Both the position numbers and the translations under genes were made by a program. Shown here one piece after another: positions 34,080 through 43,334 of a stretch of DNA of 63,416 nt. The first letter of the stretch is position 1. Every line of letters begins with the position of its first letter. A model generated the notes under the pieces. That model made no database searches, had not been told where the DNA came from, and was given only the letters and a program-made list of their open reading frames with translations. The stretch is from Bdellovibrionaceae bacterium UBA6776 (lineage in GTDB: Bacteria; Bdellovibrionota; Bdellovibrionia; Bdellovibrionales; UBA1609), in the NCBI GenBank assembly GCA_002453155.1, contig DKGG01000005.1, forward strand, positions 89,781 to 153,196, written 5' to 3'.

Positions 34080-35774
34080 GTGAAAAGATCGGTCTTTAAA
34101 TCTTTAACAAAGTTTTTGATGGTGGGGTCTCTTGTGATGCCCACCTTCGCCTTTGGAAAAGAGACCTCCTTTTCAGCAACCACACCAACCTCAAAGAGCA
34201 CCTCAGAAATATCGTTCAAAAAATTTCAAGAAGATCTTAAAACCATCACCCGCACCTCACCGGCTTTTAAAAAACTTGCGAATGCACCTTCTAAAGTTTT
34301 TGAAAAATCCCAAGGCCTGGCCCACCCTCTTCAAACCATGTCTTTAATTTGGGTTCTCGCCGTCGTCGAAACTTACCGCCAACAATCCAACTTGGGCCCC
34401 CTTCAAAACCACGAAATTGACTCGGAACTTCTTTGGACTATTGCTGATCAAATTGTCAACGACATGGAGATTTACTCAGGAATGGTGGGCGCCGGCGCCA
34501 TTTCACTTCCCATGGGAAAGGCCTTTCAAGAACTGCACGGAGTGCTCTCTCAAAACATTTCAAAAAAATTCTTGGTGGAGTTTCTCCACTCCGGTGCGGT
34601 TTCTTTTATCACTTTCGTCGGCTGGGAAGCGGGATCGCAACTTTGGAAGGAAGCCATTTTCCAACTGAACCCGGATGAAAACGAATCGAAAATCTTGGAA
34701 GATTTTAAAATTTTAAAACTTCTTTCTCTCCAATCCACCGCTCCAGAGCGAGAGTTGTTTTTGAAAGTGCTCGATAAGGCCTTTGAAATTTTACTTTTTC
34801 AAAACCCTTCACAAACCCGAGACTGGATCTACAATACCTGGCGTTTGCGTCTGGCCACCGGAGAATTTGCCACTCTCGTAACCGGGATGGTCAGCGGTGG
34901 CGTTGCTGCAGGAACAATTTTCCCTCCTGGATTTATCGTAGGTGCACTGGGCGGACTTGTGGGTGGAGTGGCCACATTGTTAATTCCCCACGAGTGGACA
35001 GCCGCCATGACCTCCAGCATTCGAAGTGCCCGAAGCTCCGTCAATCAATTGAATCTCAACACCACTTATATTTCTCTTTATCAGGTGGGCAAAGCCTACC
35101 AAAAAAACCGCGAACAAAAGCAGGTGCCTATGAAGTACCAGTTTGAAGGTCGTTACCGTGCAATGGACGATGCCTTTCAGCTGCGTGAAGAACGTAGAAA
35201 CGATTCCTTCACGGCAAAGCTCGAAGACATTTATGACTCGAAAGTTCGTTTGCAAGAAGCCACCTTGCTGTATGCTCTTGCGAAACAACGGTTGACCATG
35301 GATCTCGACCAACAGACAACAAACCACGTTGAAACTCGTCGCACACGCAGTCTGAAAAGGCTCAATGAAAAAAAGCTCAATGATCTGTTGGCGGATGCGT
35401 CTCTTCACATTCAAGATTCAACCCATTTGATGACTCAAAGATTTGAACAGATTCAAAACGAATTGAATGAGGAGTTGAAGCTTTTTAAGTCCCTCGTTGA
35501 ACGACGAGATCTTTTCTTCCCAGCAACGGCAAAACAGAAGCTCAACACTCAAATCCTTCGACTCATCGAACTCAAAGAACAGCTGAACTGGCTTCAGACC
35601 GGAATTCTCACCGAAGATGCCGGCAGTAGTGAAAACCCTGAAATTCGCCCCCTTATTCAGGCCTCTCAGGGGTGGTTGAATCTCTTCCACGGCCGAGGCT
35701 TTTACACAGAGTGCATGATCAATCCCGAGTCAGCCCAGTGCCCGTTTTCGGCCGCTGCAAACAAAGCCCAATAG
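34080..35774 (+). CDS. Exported protein with glycine-rich membrane segment, unknown family
   Basis: 564 residues, GTG start with AGGAG 8 nt upstream and 11 nt after the ClpB-like stop. Signal peptide KSLTKFLMVGSLVMPTFAFG. A long Gly/Ala-rich hydrophobic stretch lies at about 264-302 (VTGMVSGGVAAGTIFPPGFI, then GALGGLVGGVATLLI), enough for two helices or an insertion hairpin. The rest is helical and charged, with coiled-coil-like segments at about 370-510. It is tightly linked to the exported AAA+ gene. No family recognised. Confidence 0.75.
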   Translation: MKRSVFKSLTKFLMVGSLVMPTFAFGKETSFSATTPTSKSTSEISFKKFQEDLKTITRTSPAFKKLANAPSKVFEKSQGLAHPLQTMSLIWVLAVVETYRQQSNLGPLQNHEIDSELLWTIADQIVNDMEIYSGMVGAGAISLPMGKAFQELHGVLSQNISKKFLVEFLHSGAVSFITFVGWEAGSQLWKEAIFQLNPDENESKILEDFKILKLLSLQSTAPERELFLKVLDKAFEILLFQNPSQTRDWIYNTWRLRLATGEFATLVTGMVSGGVAAGTIFPPGFIVGALGGLVGGVATLLIPHEWTAAMTSSIRSARSSVNQLNLNTTYISLYQVGKAYQKNREQKQVPMKYQFEGRYRAMDDAFQLREERRNDSFTAKLEDIYDSKVRLQEATLLYALAKQRLTMDLDQQTTNHVETRRTRSLKRLNEKKLNDLLADASLHIQDSTHLMTQRFEQIQNELNEELKLFKSLVERRDLFFPATAKQKLNTQILRLIELKEQLNWLQTGILTEDAGSSENPEIRPLIQASQGWLNLFHGRGFYTECMINPESAQCPFSAAANKAQ

Positions 35775-35836
35775 AAATCCCATACAACCCCCCGAGGACC
35801 CATCTCTCGGGCACAAGATTTGCTTTAAAAAACCTT

Positions 35837-38497
35837 ATGAAGTGGCCTCAGATTTGGACTTATTTTTTGTGTCTCATTTTGATTCAAGGACAGGTGTCCC
35901 TGGCTCAAGGAAGTCCTTCGAACCGCACACCCACCTCTTCCTCTGAAAAACGCAACATCCAGACCCTTAAAGGCGTTAAGGGGCCCAATGGAATGCCCAT
36001 CGATATTTACTATGCCGAATCCAAAGCCGGCGAAGCTCCGAAAGCGTGGGCATTCACTGAAGATTTGAAAAAATTTGAAGGCAGACTGGTTGATATACAA
36101 AACAAAGTCGTTGAGTGGACCTCCAAAGAAGCAACCCACTTGCCGGGTCAAGGCTCACAAAAACTGCTTCCTTCCAAAATCATGAAGAATGTCACCTGGG
36201 ACGAACAGCAAAAAGAAAACATGAGGAAACTCCGTGAGGCCGTTCGAAACGGCGATCAGTCCCTCATCGCTGAACTTCAAGAAAAGCAGGCCAAAGCTTT
36301 CGAATCAAAAGCTCCTGGAGTCAACGCCGTCGGAAGATCCACTCAAATCGGAATCGCCATGTACATGGCCATGGGAGTTTTGGCTTACCTCACACTTGCC
36401 ACGGACTTTCCAAATGAACCCAGAGCTTGGCAGGCCTACCTAGACTCACTCAATGATCCTGTGGGATGGCTGATGCTTCCGGCTTTTCTTGTGGCCAGCC
36501 AATGGGTTTTTAAAATGACCAAAGATGTGGGCGGCTGGAAAGGGTTTATGGTTCAAAACGCCGCAATGGCTGCTGGACTGATTGCCTCTTCTCTTTTGGG
36601 TCGCATGCTGATGGACCCAGACTTAAAACAATGCATGGGTATTGCCAGCTACCGTAAGAATGGAAGTTTCGAAAGAGATGATGAAGCCTGTGACCGCTAT
36701 TACAACAATTGGTCCGGCGAAGAACTGTTTCTGACCATCGTTCCCCTTGTGGGGCATGCGGTTATGGCAGGGAGTCTGATTTCCGCAATGACGTGGATGT
36801 TTCAAAAAGGCTGGGACGTTTTTAAACTTTCCGAAAAATTAAAAATCGGCGCACGCTTTGCCAGCAAGTCCACACGTGGTCGCGGACTGATCTCTTTGGT
36901 GTCCAGTGCGGGCAGCATGCTTTTATTTTTTGGAGCCTTTGAGCTTTCTTATAAAATTGTCGATCTGGAACATTCACTGAGAGAATTTTTCCTGGTCAAC
37001 TTGAACCCCTTCTCTCCGGAAAAAGGAAGTTTAACTTACAATTTACAAGATCTCAGCGCTAATTTTGAGGTGCTCAAAAAATCGAACTTTGGCGAATTTC
37101 AACCGGCTCCTCACTGCAGTGGCCGACCGTCTGACATGGGTCCCGAATGCCGCGGGCCCAATTTGGCAAAAATGCTCCAAGCAAACTCAAAACTCAATTC
37201 AGAATGGCGGCAATTGAGTCACCAGAAAGTTTATCAATCCTTAAATTCTTGGAGCATCAAAAATCAAGACTTCCTGGAGTCTGTTGTTGCAACCAAACAG
37301 ATCTACCGCGTGATCTTCTCGGATCTTTATTGGGAACGCCGGGGAGAAAAGCAACCTTCCATGATGACTCCGGAATATGAAGGGGATGTAAAAAGCGGCG
37401 CAAGATTCTTTTTCAACAGTCTTGCAAAAAAGACCCACAAAAATGGAAATTTTAAAGAGGCCTTCCCAAAAATTCTTCTTCGCGACAATTATGATTTCTT
37501 CTTGGCGTCCTTGGCTTGCGGCCCAGAGGCGGGAACTATAAAAGACCAATGGAGCTTTTCAGACACCTTAAAGGAAGCTGTCTCCTCCTCCACAACTCCC
37601 CATTTTATGATCGAAAATATCCATGGACGAGATGTTAAATTCCATCCGCCACGCATGGTTCCAAAAGAATATAAAAATATTTGTGAAAGCCCCAGTCTTT
37701 ATGGATGGTGGAGTCCCACGGACTGGCTGTCTTCTGCACCTCTTCCTTTAAACTACTTGCAAGGCACTGTGAAAAACAACAGAGGCGAAACGGTTCCCTA
37801 CAAAGGAATTCTCCAATACTTGGTGCAAACCCTTCCTGAAAATTTCACCGCCGGCAAAGAGCTTGAAGCTTTCAATCAGTGGTGGGATGAGAACATTGTC
37901 CCCTCCATTGCAAAGACCGATCAAAGCTTGGAAAAAGAAATTTTTGTTTTTCACGAGGAGCTAAAAAACGACCTGAGCTCCGGTTCCGCTCGTTGTGAAA
38001 GTGTTTCTGGGACAGACGCTCTTCAAGGTTACACCCAACTGATCCTGGAGGCTGGACTCCCCCTCGAGTGTGGAGCAAGAACCCCTCTTCATCTGAGTTC
38101 TAAAATTGAAATGAGTTTTGTGGAGCAAATGGCCCTTTACCAATTTCTCTACTTGGAAACTCTAAAATCCCAGGGCCATTCCATTAAAAAAATCAAATCC
38201 GTCTTTTCTAAAAATCTGCTGTGGTTCAATAGCTATTTTAAAACTCTGTTTTCTGAAGGCTCTGAAAATGTTGCTCTTTTGGATAAACTGGAGTCCCAGA
38301 TGTGGGAAAAGTTGAATGTGGAACTTATGGAGCACCCGGGACAAGCGGTGTCCTCCGGCGCACTCACCCTCAATGCCGCTCAAAGTTTGGCCGCGCTCGC
38401 CCTCACCATGGCAGCCGTAAATAAAGAAGCGCTCTCCTACCGAGCCTTTATCAAGGTCCAAAGTGCCCATGAAAAAGCCCTATCCATCGATCAATAG
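35837..38497 (+). CDS. Large exported polytopic membrane protein, unknown family
   Basis: 886 residues from ATG at 35837, chosen because a signal peptide begins there (IWTYFLCLILIQGQVSLAQG). The frame is open upstream to 35672 but would overlap the previous gene by 103 nt. About five membrane segments lie at roughly 171-189, 208-226, 236-255, 297-321 and 351-375; after that comes a soluble region of about 500 residues with scattered cysteines. Third gene of the exported ClpB-like set. No Shine-Dalgarno is obvious. No family recognised. Confidence 0.7.
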   Translation: MKWPQIWTYFLCLILIQGQVSLAQGSPSNRTPTSSSEKRNIQTLKGVKGPNGMPIDIYYAESKAGEAPKAWAFTEDLKKFEGRLVDIQNKVVEWTSKEATHLPGQGSQKLLPSKIMKNVTWDEQQKENMRKLREAVRNGDQSLIAELQEKQAKAFESKAPGVNAVGRSTQIGIAMYMAMGVLAYLTLATDFPNEPRAWQAYLDSLNDPVGWLMLPAFLVASQWVFKMTKDVGGWKGFMVQNAAMAAGLIASSLLGRMLMDPDLKQCMGIASYRKNGSFERDDEACDRYYNNWSGEELFLTIVPLVGHAVMAGSLISAMTWMFQKGWDVFKLSEKLKIGARFASKSTRGRGLISLVSSAGSMLLFFGAFELSYKIVDLEHSLREFFLVNLNPFSPEKGSLTYNLQDLSANFEVLKKSNFGEFQPAPHCSGRPSDMGPECRGPNLAKMLQANSKLNSEWRQLSHQKVYQSLNSWSIKNQDFLESVVATKQIYRVIFSDLYWERRGEKQPSMMTPEYEGDVKSGARFFFNSLAKKTHKNGNFKEAFPKILLRDNYDFFLASLACGPEAGTIKDQWSFSDTLKEAVSSSTTPHFMIENIHGRDVKFHPPRMVPKEYKNICESPSLYGWWSPTDWLSSAPLPLNYLQGTVKNNRGETVPYKGILQYLVQTLPENFTAGKELEAFNQWWDENIVPSIAKTDQSLEKEIFVFHEELKNDLSSGSARCESVSGTDALQGYTQLILEAGLPLECGARTPLHLSSKIEMSFVEQMALYQFLYLETLKSQGHSIKKIKSVFSKNLLWFNSYFKTLFSEGSENVALLDKLESQMWEKLNVELMEHPGQAVSSGALTLNAAQSLAALALTMAAVNKEALSYRAFIKVQSAHEKALSIDQ

Positions 38498-38702
38498 AAG
38501 GCCTCCCTTTTGGAAGTCTTACAGGGTTGATTCCATAATTTTCAAAACCAGAGACAATTCAGGCCCCTTTCATTGTGTAGAAGGACCAATTTTGGCACTA
38601 TGCTCCCCTGAATCCAGACTGATGGGGAAGAGGGCTTGGCCCGGTGATTGCTTCTGAAAAGCTTGTTTGGTTTCGAACTTATACGTCCTTAGGAGGAATG
38701 AC

Positions 38703-39272
38703 ATGAAACGCTCTCTTATCGCTGCCCTTGTACTTGGAATGCTTTCCAGCACAGCATTGGCCCAAAGGGCTCGATTGGCTCCAAAAACAGAACCTGTTCG
38801 CACGGCTCCTTCTGCAAAAACCACTGCAGAAGCTCCTGCTAAGGCTTCAAAAACTGACGCAGCCTTGACTGCAAATTTGGAAGCATTGGCTCAAGGCAAA
38901 CAATTGACTGCTGCCGAAGCCAAATTGACCTGCAACGGAAAAGACGGCTTGGTTCCTTTGGTTCGTAAAACCTTCAAAAGTTATACAGACCGCTTGAAAT
39001 TCGACAATGCTTTGAAAGCCATCAACGCCGGTGGAGCGGTTGTTCAATCTTGCCAAGCCGGTGAGCCTATTACAAATGAAGACTCTCTGAAGAATTTGGG
39101 AGAAATGGTGGTTGAAGTGGGAGCTCTCATTGAAACCAACCAAGGAAAAGCTTTGGATAAAAACACCTGGGCTCAAGCTTTGGCAAAAGTTTTGAAAATT
39201 GATCAGGCGGATGCACTTGCTCGAGTGGAAAAGCTTGCGGGCGAGCCTTGCAATTTGTTGAAACTCAACTAA
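38703..39272 (+). CDS. Small exported protein
   Basis: 189 residues from ATG at 38703 with TAGGAGGAA upstream. Signal peptide MKRSLIAALVLGMLSSTALA. An Ala/Thr/Lys/Pro-rich linker (about 20-60) precedes a helical domain with three cysteines (KLTCNGK, VQSCQAG, GEPCNLL). A terminator follows. It is separated by over 200 nt from the ClpB-like set and may be independent. No family recognised. Confidence 0.7.
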   Translation: MKRSLIAALVLGMLSSTALAQRARLAPKTEPVRTAPSAKTTAEAPAKASKTDAALTANLEALAQGKQLTAAEAKLTCNGKDGLVPLVRKTFKSYTDRLKFDNALKAINAGGAVVQSCQAGEPITNEDSLKNLGEMVVEVGALIETNQGKALDKNTWAQALAKVLKIDQADALARVEKLAGEPCNLLKLN

Positions 39273-39300
39273 GAATTTGCGAAATATCAAATTTCTCAAA

Positions 39301-39331
39301 AACCCTGCGAAGATTTCGTGGGGTTTTTTTT
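39301..39331 (+). terminator. Intrinsic terminator
   Basis: Stem AACCCTGCGAA / TTCGTGGGGTT (39301-39311, 39315-39325) with a 3-nt loop and two G-T pairs, followed by a T-run to 39331. It ends the small exported protein gene and precedes pdxH. Confidence 0.85.
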
Positions 39332-39392
39332 GTCTTTCTGGACCCGCTCATTTAATTTGACTCCAAAACCCTGTTTGGAAAAGAGTGCGCTC

Positions 39393-39992
39393 ATGAATCC
39401 ACAAGATCTCCTCGATCAAGACCCCCTAAAGACCTTTGAATCCTGGTTTAAAGAAGCGGAGGCTTCGGGAAAATTGCGAGAGCCTCGAGCCATGGCCTTG
39501 GCCACCCTTTCTCCCGATGGACGTCCCCACAACCGCATTGTGCTGTTTAAAGACCTCAGTGACGAAGGAGTCACCTTTTACACCAACTACGACAGTCAAA
39601 AGGGCAAAGACTTGTCCGCAAACCCATTTTGCGAGGTGGTTTTTTACTGGGACCCTCTTGGAAAACAGGTGCGCATTTCCGGATCCGTCCAGAAAACTTC
39701 ACGGGAAACTTCCGAAGCCTATTGGGCCACCCGCCCCCGGGAAAGCCAACTTTCCCAACACGTTTCCCGCCAGTCCACCCCCGTGGAAAGTCGAGAGCAA
39801 ATGATTGAAGCGGTTGAAAAAGCCCGCAGGGATTTTGCGAATAAAGAAATTCCTCTTCCTGAAAACTGGGGAGGATACCTTTTGATTCCCTCACACGTGG
39901 AGCTTTGGATCGCAGATCCCGCACGCCTTCATGATCGTTTTGTCTTTAGCAAGTTTAAAGACGGCTGGACCTCCGCCCGGCTCCATCCTTGA
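39393..39992 (+). CDS. pdxH: Pyridoxamine 5'-phosphate oxidase
   Basis: 199 residues from ATG at 39393; makes pyridoxal 5'-phosphate using FMN. Typical motifs: MALATLSPDGRPHNRIVLFK, GVTFYTNYDSQKGKDL, SGSVQKTSRETSEAYWATRP, SQLSQHVSRQS and the C-terminal LWIADPARLHDR near the end. Cytoplasmic. The frame opens further upstream through the terminator, which is not credible. Confidence 0.93.
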   Translation: MNPQDLLDQDPLKTFESWFKEAEASGKLREPRAMALATLSPDGRPHNRIVLFKDLSDEGVTFYTNYDSQKGKDLSANPFCEVVFYWDPLGKQVRISGSVQKTSRETSEAYWATRPRESQLSQHVSRQSTPVESREQMIEAVEKARRDFANKEIPLPENWGGYLLIPSHVELWIADPARLHDRFVFSKFKDGWTSARLHP

Positions 39993-40039
39993 TCTCCTGG
40001 AGTTCCCCCTTTTTAATGGTATAGAGAGGGATTTCCTAC

Positions 40040-42040
40040 ATGCCGAATATTGTTGCGATTTCGAAAGATCAACGGCTACTTCGAGACATCGAGAAGCACT
40101 GCCAAGACACCGTTGGAGACGACCTTCGATTCGCCGGATTTCAATCGGGCGCTGAATTTGAAGCGCTTTATTTTAAAGAAAAAAAAGAAGGCGACGAGGT
40201 GCCTCAAGAAGAAGATTCGGAAGAAGGGGTTGGTGATCTTCGACTGTTCAGTGAAGTTCATATGATCGTGGTGTGCGAAGATTCTGTTGATGGAAAGATC
40301 TCAGAGTTTGCCCCTCGTTGCCTTAACTTCACACGACGCATGGGCTATTGGCCCAAAGACAATCGCACGCGCATCATGGCTCTTCGATACGAAGAAGACG
40401 ACATGGATAAGGTTGCTCTACTGACTCCTTCTCTTGAAGATCTATTGCTGCTTCCTTTGGATCGACTTTTATTTATGCAAAAGCTTGAGATCTTTTTAAA
40501 CCTGCCAAGCCTCACATCTCCTTCTTTTTTATTCTCTCAAGAAACCCATGATGATATGGAGCTTTCTAAAATCGTTATTTTAGAAAGACTCAATGACTGT
40601 GCATTGGCCATTCGCAATCGCTCCCCGTTGAAGCCCGGTGTTCGTGGAAAGTTTTATTTAAAACCGCCGGGTTCAAAAGAAATCATCCGTTTTTATGGAA
40701 AGGTTTTTAAGAACGAACCTCACCCCGATCTTCCTGGTGAAAGTTTGGTTTACTTTTTCTTTTTTGGAGTTCGCAAGAAAGAGGTTACCGTCATTCGCAA
40801 ATGGTTGAGCTCGGATCCAAAGTACCACGGGATCCTCAATGACAGTCCCAGTGAATTTTCCTACAATCCAGATGACATTTTCCTATCCAACGCCGACAAA
40901 GAATCACAATCCGTTGCCATTGTGGACCGTGACGAAAATCACGGCAAGGGTCTGGTGGAATTGATTGAGCGAAGGATTGATCGCGTCTCGGCCTTCAATT
41001 ACACCTACGCGCTTTTCCATGATATCGGACTAGGAGAATCTGAAGTCCCAGAGGGTTTTTCTCCGAACCCGACGGAAATGGTAGACCTTCCAGGTGGCCC
41101 CTTCACCATTGAAGTGGAAAGAGATTCGAAAAATCTTTTGGACATTTCTTTTGAGCCTACGGAATTCGCGAAATTTTGCGGACATCCCTCCAATGAAATT
41201 TTTCTGAACACTCAAAACATATGGTGGAATATTTTTGACCTCCCCCTCAATGAATCTGCCTTCAAAGACGCCCTGTTTGAAAAGACGTCTTCAAAAGTTC
41301 TCTTTGTGAAAAACTCCGTGGGAGATTGGCAAGGTTTTCTGGTGCATTTTGATAATTTGGATGAAAACCGCATTCGATTGCAATTCGAACCCGCAACCTC
41401 CAATGTCCTACTTGAGAAAATTCCAGAGGCCAAAAAACTCAATAAACTTTCTGCTCTTGTGATTGACACTGCCTTTGTCTCTCAAGATTTTGAACCCTGG
41501 CTGACCGGTTTGATCGAAAAAACCATCAAAGCCGGTATGATCAAGTCTCCTGAGGAACTCAAAATCATTTTGATGTCCAAGCGCGAAGACCATTTAAATG
41601 AAGAATGGCTCAAGTGCGACAATATCAAAGCCTTCATTCTTAAGCCGGTGGATCAAAAAGCCATTTGCGTCACCTTGGCTGAAATCCTCGGCAACAGAAA
41701 TACGGTTTACACTTTCAAAAATTTAGGTTGGATCAAGCCCTCCATGCGACTTCATCTTTCAAAGCCTGCAAAGTTGGATCACTTAGGAGAATTTGGGGCC
41801 ACCATCAATACGTCGACACCTTTCAAAGAGGGGTCATTTTTCTTTCTTCGAAAAGGAATTTTCGATGAGGCCCCCAATGAATGTTTGGCCGCTCGTGTTT
41901 ACAAAACAGAACCTCATCCTTCTGAAGATGGAAGGTATTTGGTTCACACCACATATTTTGGAATCAATGATCACTTCCTAAAACATGCGCGCAACTTTAT
42001 GAGAGAAAATTACGCCCAGAGCAAAGCGAAAAACGGTTGA
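40040..42040 (+). CDS. Signalling protein with duplicated receiver-like and PilZ-like modules
   Basis: 666 residues, no signal peptide. It reads as two repeats of a CheY-like region followed by a PilZ-like beta domain. The first PilZ-like part is near 190-250 (GVRGKFYLKPPGSKEIIRFY, KVFKNEPHPDLPGES). The second is near 585-655 (SMRLHLSKPAKLDHLGEFGA, ARVYKTEPHPSEDGR). The shared phrase NEPHP/TEPHP supports an internal duplication. Classic PilZ Arg motifs are not obvious, so c-di-GMP binding is uncertain. Function unknown. Confidence 0.6.
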   Translation: MPNIVAISKDQRLLRDIEKHCQDTVGDDLRFAGFQSGAEFEALYFKEKKEGDEVPQEEDSEEGVGDLRLFSEVHMIVVCEDSVDGKISEFAPRCLNFTRRMGYWPKDNRTRIMALRYEEDDMDKVALLTPSLEDLLLLPLDRLLFMQKLEIFLNLPSLTSPSFLFSQETHDDMELSKIVILERLNDCALAIRNRSPLKPGVRGKFYLKPPGSKEIIRFYGKVFKNEPHPDLPGESLVYFFFFGVRKKEVTVIRKWLSSDPKYHGILNDSPSEFSYNPDDIFLSNADKESQSVAIVDRDENHGKGLVELIERRIDRVSAFNYTYALFHDIGLGESEVPEGFSPNPTEMVDLPGGPFTIEVERDSKNLLDISFEPTEFAKFCGHPSNEIFLNTQNIWWNIFDLPLNESAFKDALFEKTSSKVLFVKNSVGDWQGFLVHFDNLDENRIRLQFEPATSNVLLEKIPEAKKLNKLSALVIDTAFVSQDFEPWLTGLIEKTIKAGMIKSPEELKIILMSKREDHLNEEWLKCDNIKAFILKPVDQKAICVTLAEILGNRNTVYTFKNLGWIKPSMRLHLSKPAKLDHLGEFGATINTSTPFKEGSFFFLRKGIFDEAPNECLAARVYKTEPHPSEDGRYLVHTTYFGINDHFLKHARNFMRENYAQSKAKNG

Positions 42041-42046
42041 GGCCGC

Positions 42047-43183
42047 TTAAGCCGCCAATTTGAATCCACACTCCGGACAAAATTTATGTTCCTCTTTAAG
42101 TTCCCCTTGGCAAGAAGGACATATGAGTGTGGCACTGCCCACAGCGCCCTGAGGGGCATCGTCTTTCAAAGACACTTCACCCTTTTCATTCCAAGCCTTG
42201 ATTTCCTTCAACAGATCCCAAAACCGAGCCACTCGCTGAAACTCTTCCAAGTCATAAGCAACTGTGGAGCGCCCATCGTCGTGGGATTGTCGTTTTACAA
42301 ACAATCCCTTGCGCTCCAATTGATCAAATAAACTGGCTTTGAATTCTAGACCAAAACGCTTTTTATAGGCGTCACTGATTTCACCAAATTCCAAGTGGGT
42401 GGACTTTCGGTGATCTACAGGTTTGCCCACGCCCAAGTCGGCCATGATTTGAGCCACCTTCCAAGGGGTCTCCTCGAAAGTGATCAACTCATGGTTGGGG
42501 CTTTTGAAATAATAGTGCTGAAAGAACTCTGCGAAATCCTCGATTCCTTGAAGGTCGAGCATTTGGATTTTTCCCAACTCCAGCTCCCCCTCGTCATTGG
42601 TGGATTCTTCAAATTGGGCAAAGCCTTTTTTCTTAAACAACCGCATCCACTGAAATACGCGCGAAGAAGGCTCCATAAAAAACTTCTGTAAAGATTGTCG
42701 AAACAGATTCCAATCCACTTCCACGGCATTTTCAGTGGGCTTTCCCAAGTGGCGAGCCGCCAAATGAATCAAACTCAAAGACTTTGCCAACTGAGCGGCC
42801 GGCATGGGGGAAAAGTCCCCTTCTAAAACCTTAGAGCGTTGAATTTGCCGGGCGTTTTTCAATTCATCACCCATACTTTTAAAGATCATTTTTAAAGCCG
42901 GATTCATTTTCTCCATGTGAACTTTCAAAACGTCCAAAGGAATTTCAACCACGTGCGTTTCCTGAGTGGCTTCATAGCTAAATGCGCTTCTGGCTTGAGA
43001 AAACAGCCACTGCTCGCCAATCACCTGCTGAGGACCGAACACCGCAACTTCTAAAGGATGGCCACCACGCTCCAAGTAGGCTCGGATTTTGCCCGACTGG
43101 ACGAAAAATACGGAGTTTCCCACCGCACCTTCTTGAAGCAATTTTTCACCCTTCTTTAATCGCTTGGAATTGTCTTGAGCCAT
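42047..43183 (-). CDS. Cyclic-nucleotide-binding domain protein with C-terminal zinc ribbon
   Basis: 378 residues. The CRP-like nucleotide-binding domain occupies about 1-120 (GEKLLQEGAVGNSVFFVQSG, VIGEQWLFSQARSAFSYEA). The middle has two helical segments resembling winged-helix modules (DWNLFRQSLQKFFMEPSSRV; SLFDQLERKGLFVKRQ). The C-terminus is a zinc ribbon CPSCQGE ... FCPECGFK. The lone CRP-type HTH is not clear. Converges on the PilZ-like gene with a 6-nt gap. Confidence 0.75.
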   Translation of the reverse strand: MAQDNSKRLKKGEKLLQEGAVGNSVFFVQSGKIRAYLERGGHPLEVAVFGPQQVIGEQWLFSQARSAFSYEATQETHVVEIPLDVLKVHMEKMNPALKMIFKSMGDELKNARQIQRSKVLEGDFSPMPAAQLAKSLSLIHLAARHLGKPTENAVEVDWNLFRQSLQKFFMEPSSRVFQWMRLFKKKGFAQFEESTNDEGELELGKIQMLDLQGIEDFAEFFQHYYFKSPNHELITFEETPWKVAQIMADLGVGKPVDHRKSTHLEFGEISDAYKKRFGLEFKASLFDQLERKGLFVKRQSHDDGRSTVAYDLEEFQRVARFWDLLKEIKAWNEKGEVSLKDDAPQGAVGSATLICPSCQGELKEEHKFCPECGFKLAA

Positions 43184-43334
43184 CTGAAAGCTACTCCTCT
43201 TTGGAAATGGAAAAAATCACCCCTCTCCATCGGAATTTCAGACGGGATTTTTGAGGAAAAACGGCGTTTGATGCGGCTCGCCAGCCTGAATGGAGGTCAC
43301 TCAGAACTCGGCTCTGTGTTAAAGTGAAACGATT

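Noticed and set aside
35672..35836. Earlier start for the third gene of the exported ClpB-like set
   Set aside because: It would overlap the previous gene by 103 nt and bury the signal peptide; ATG at 35837 is preferred despite a weak ribosome site.
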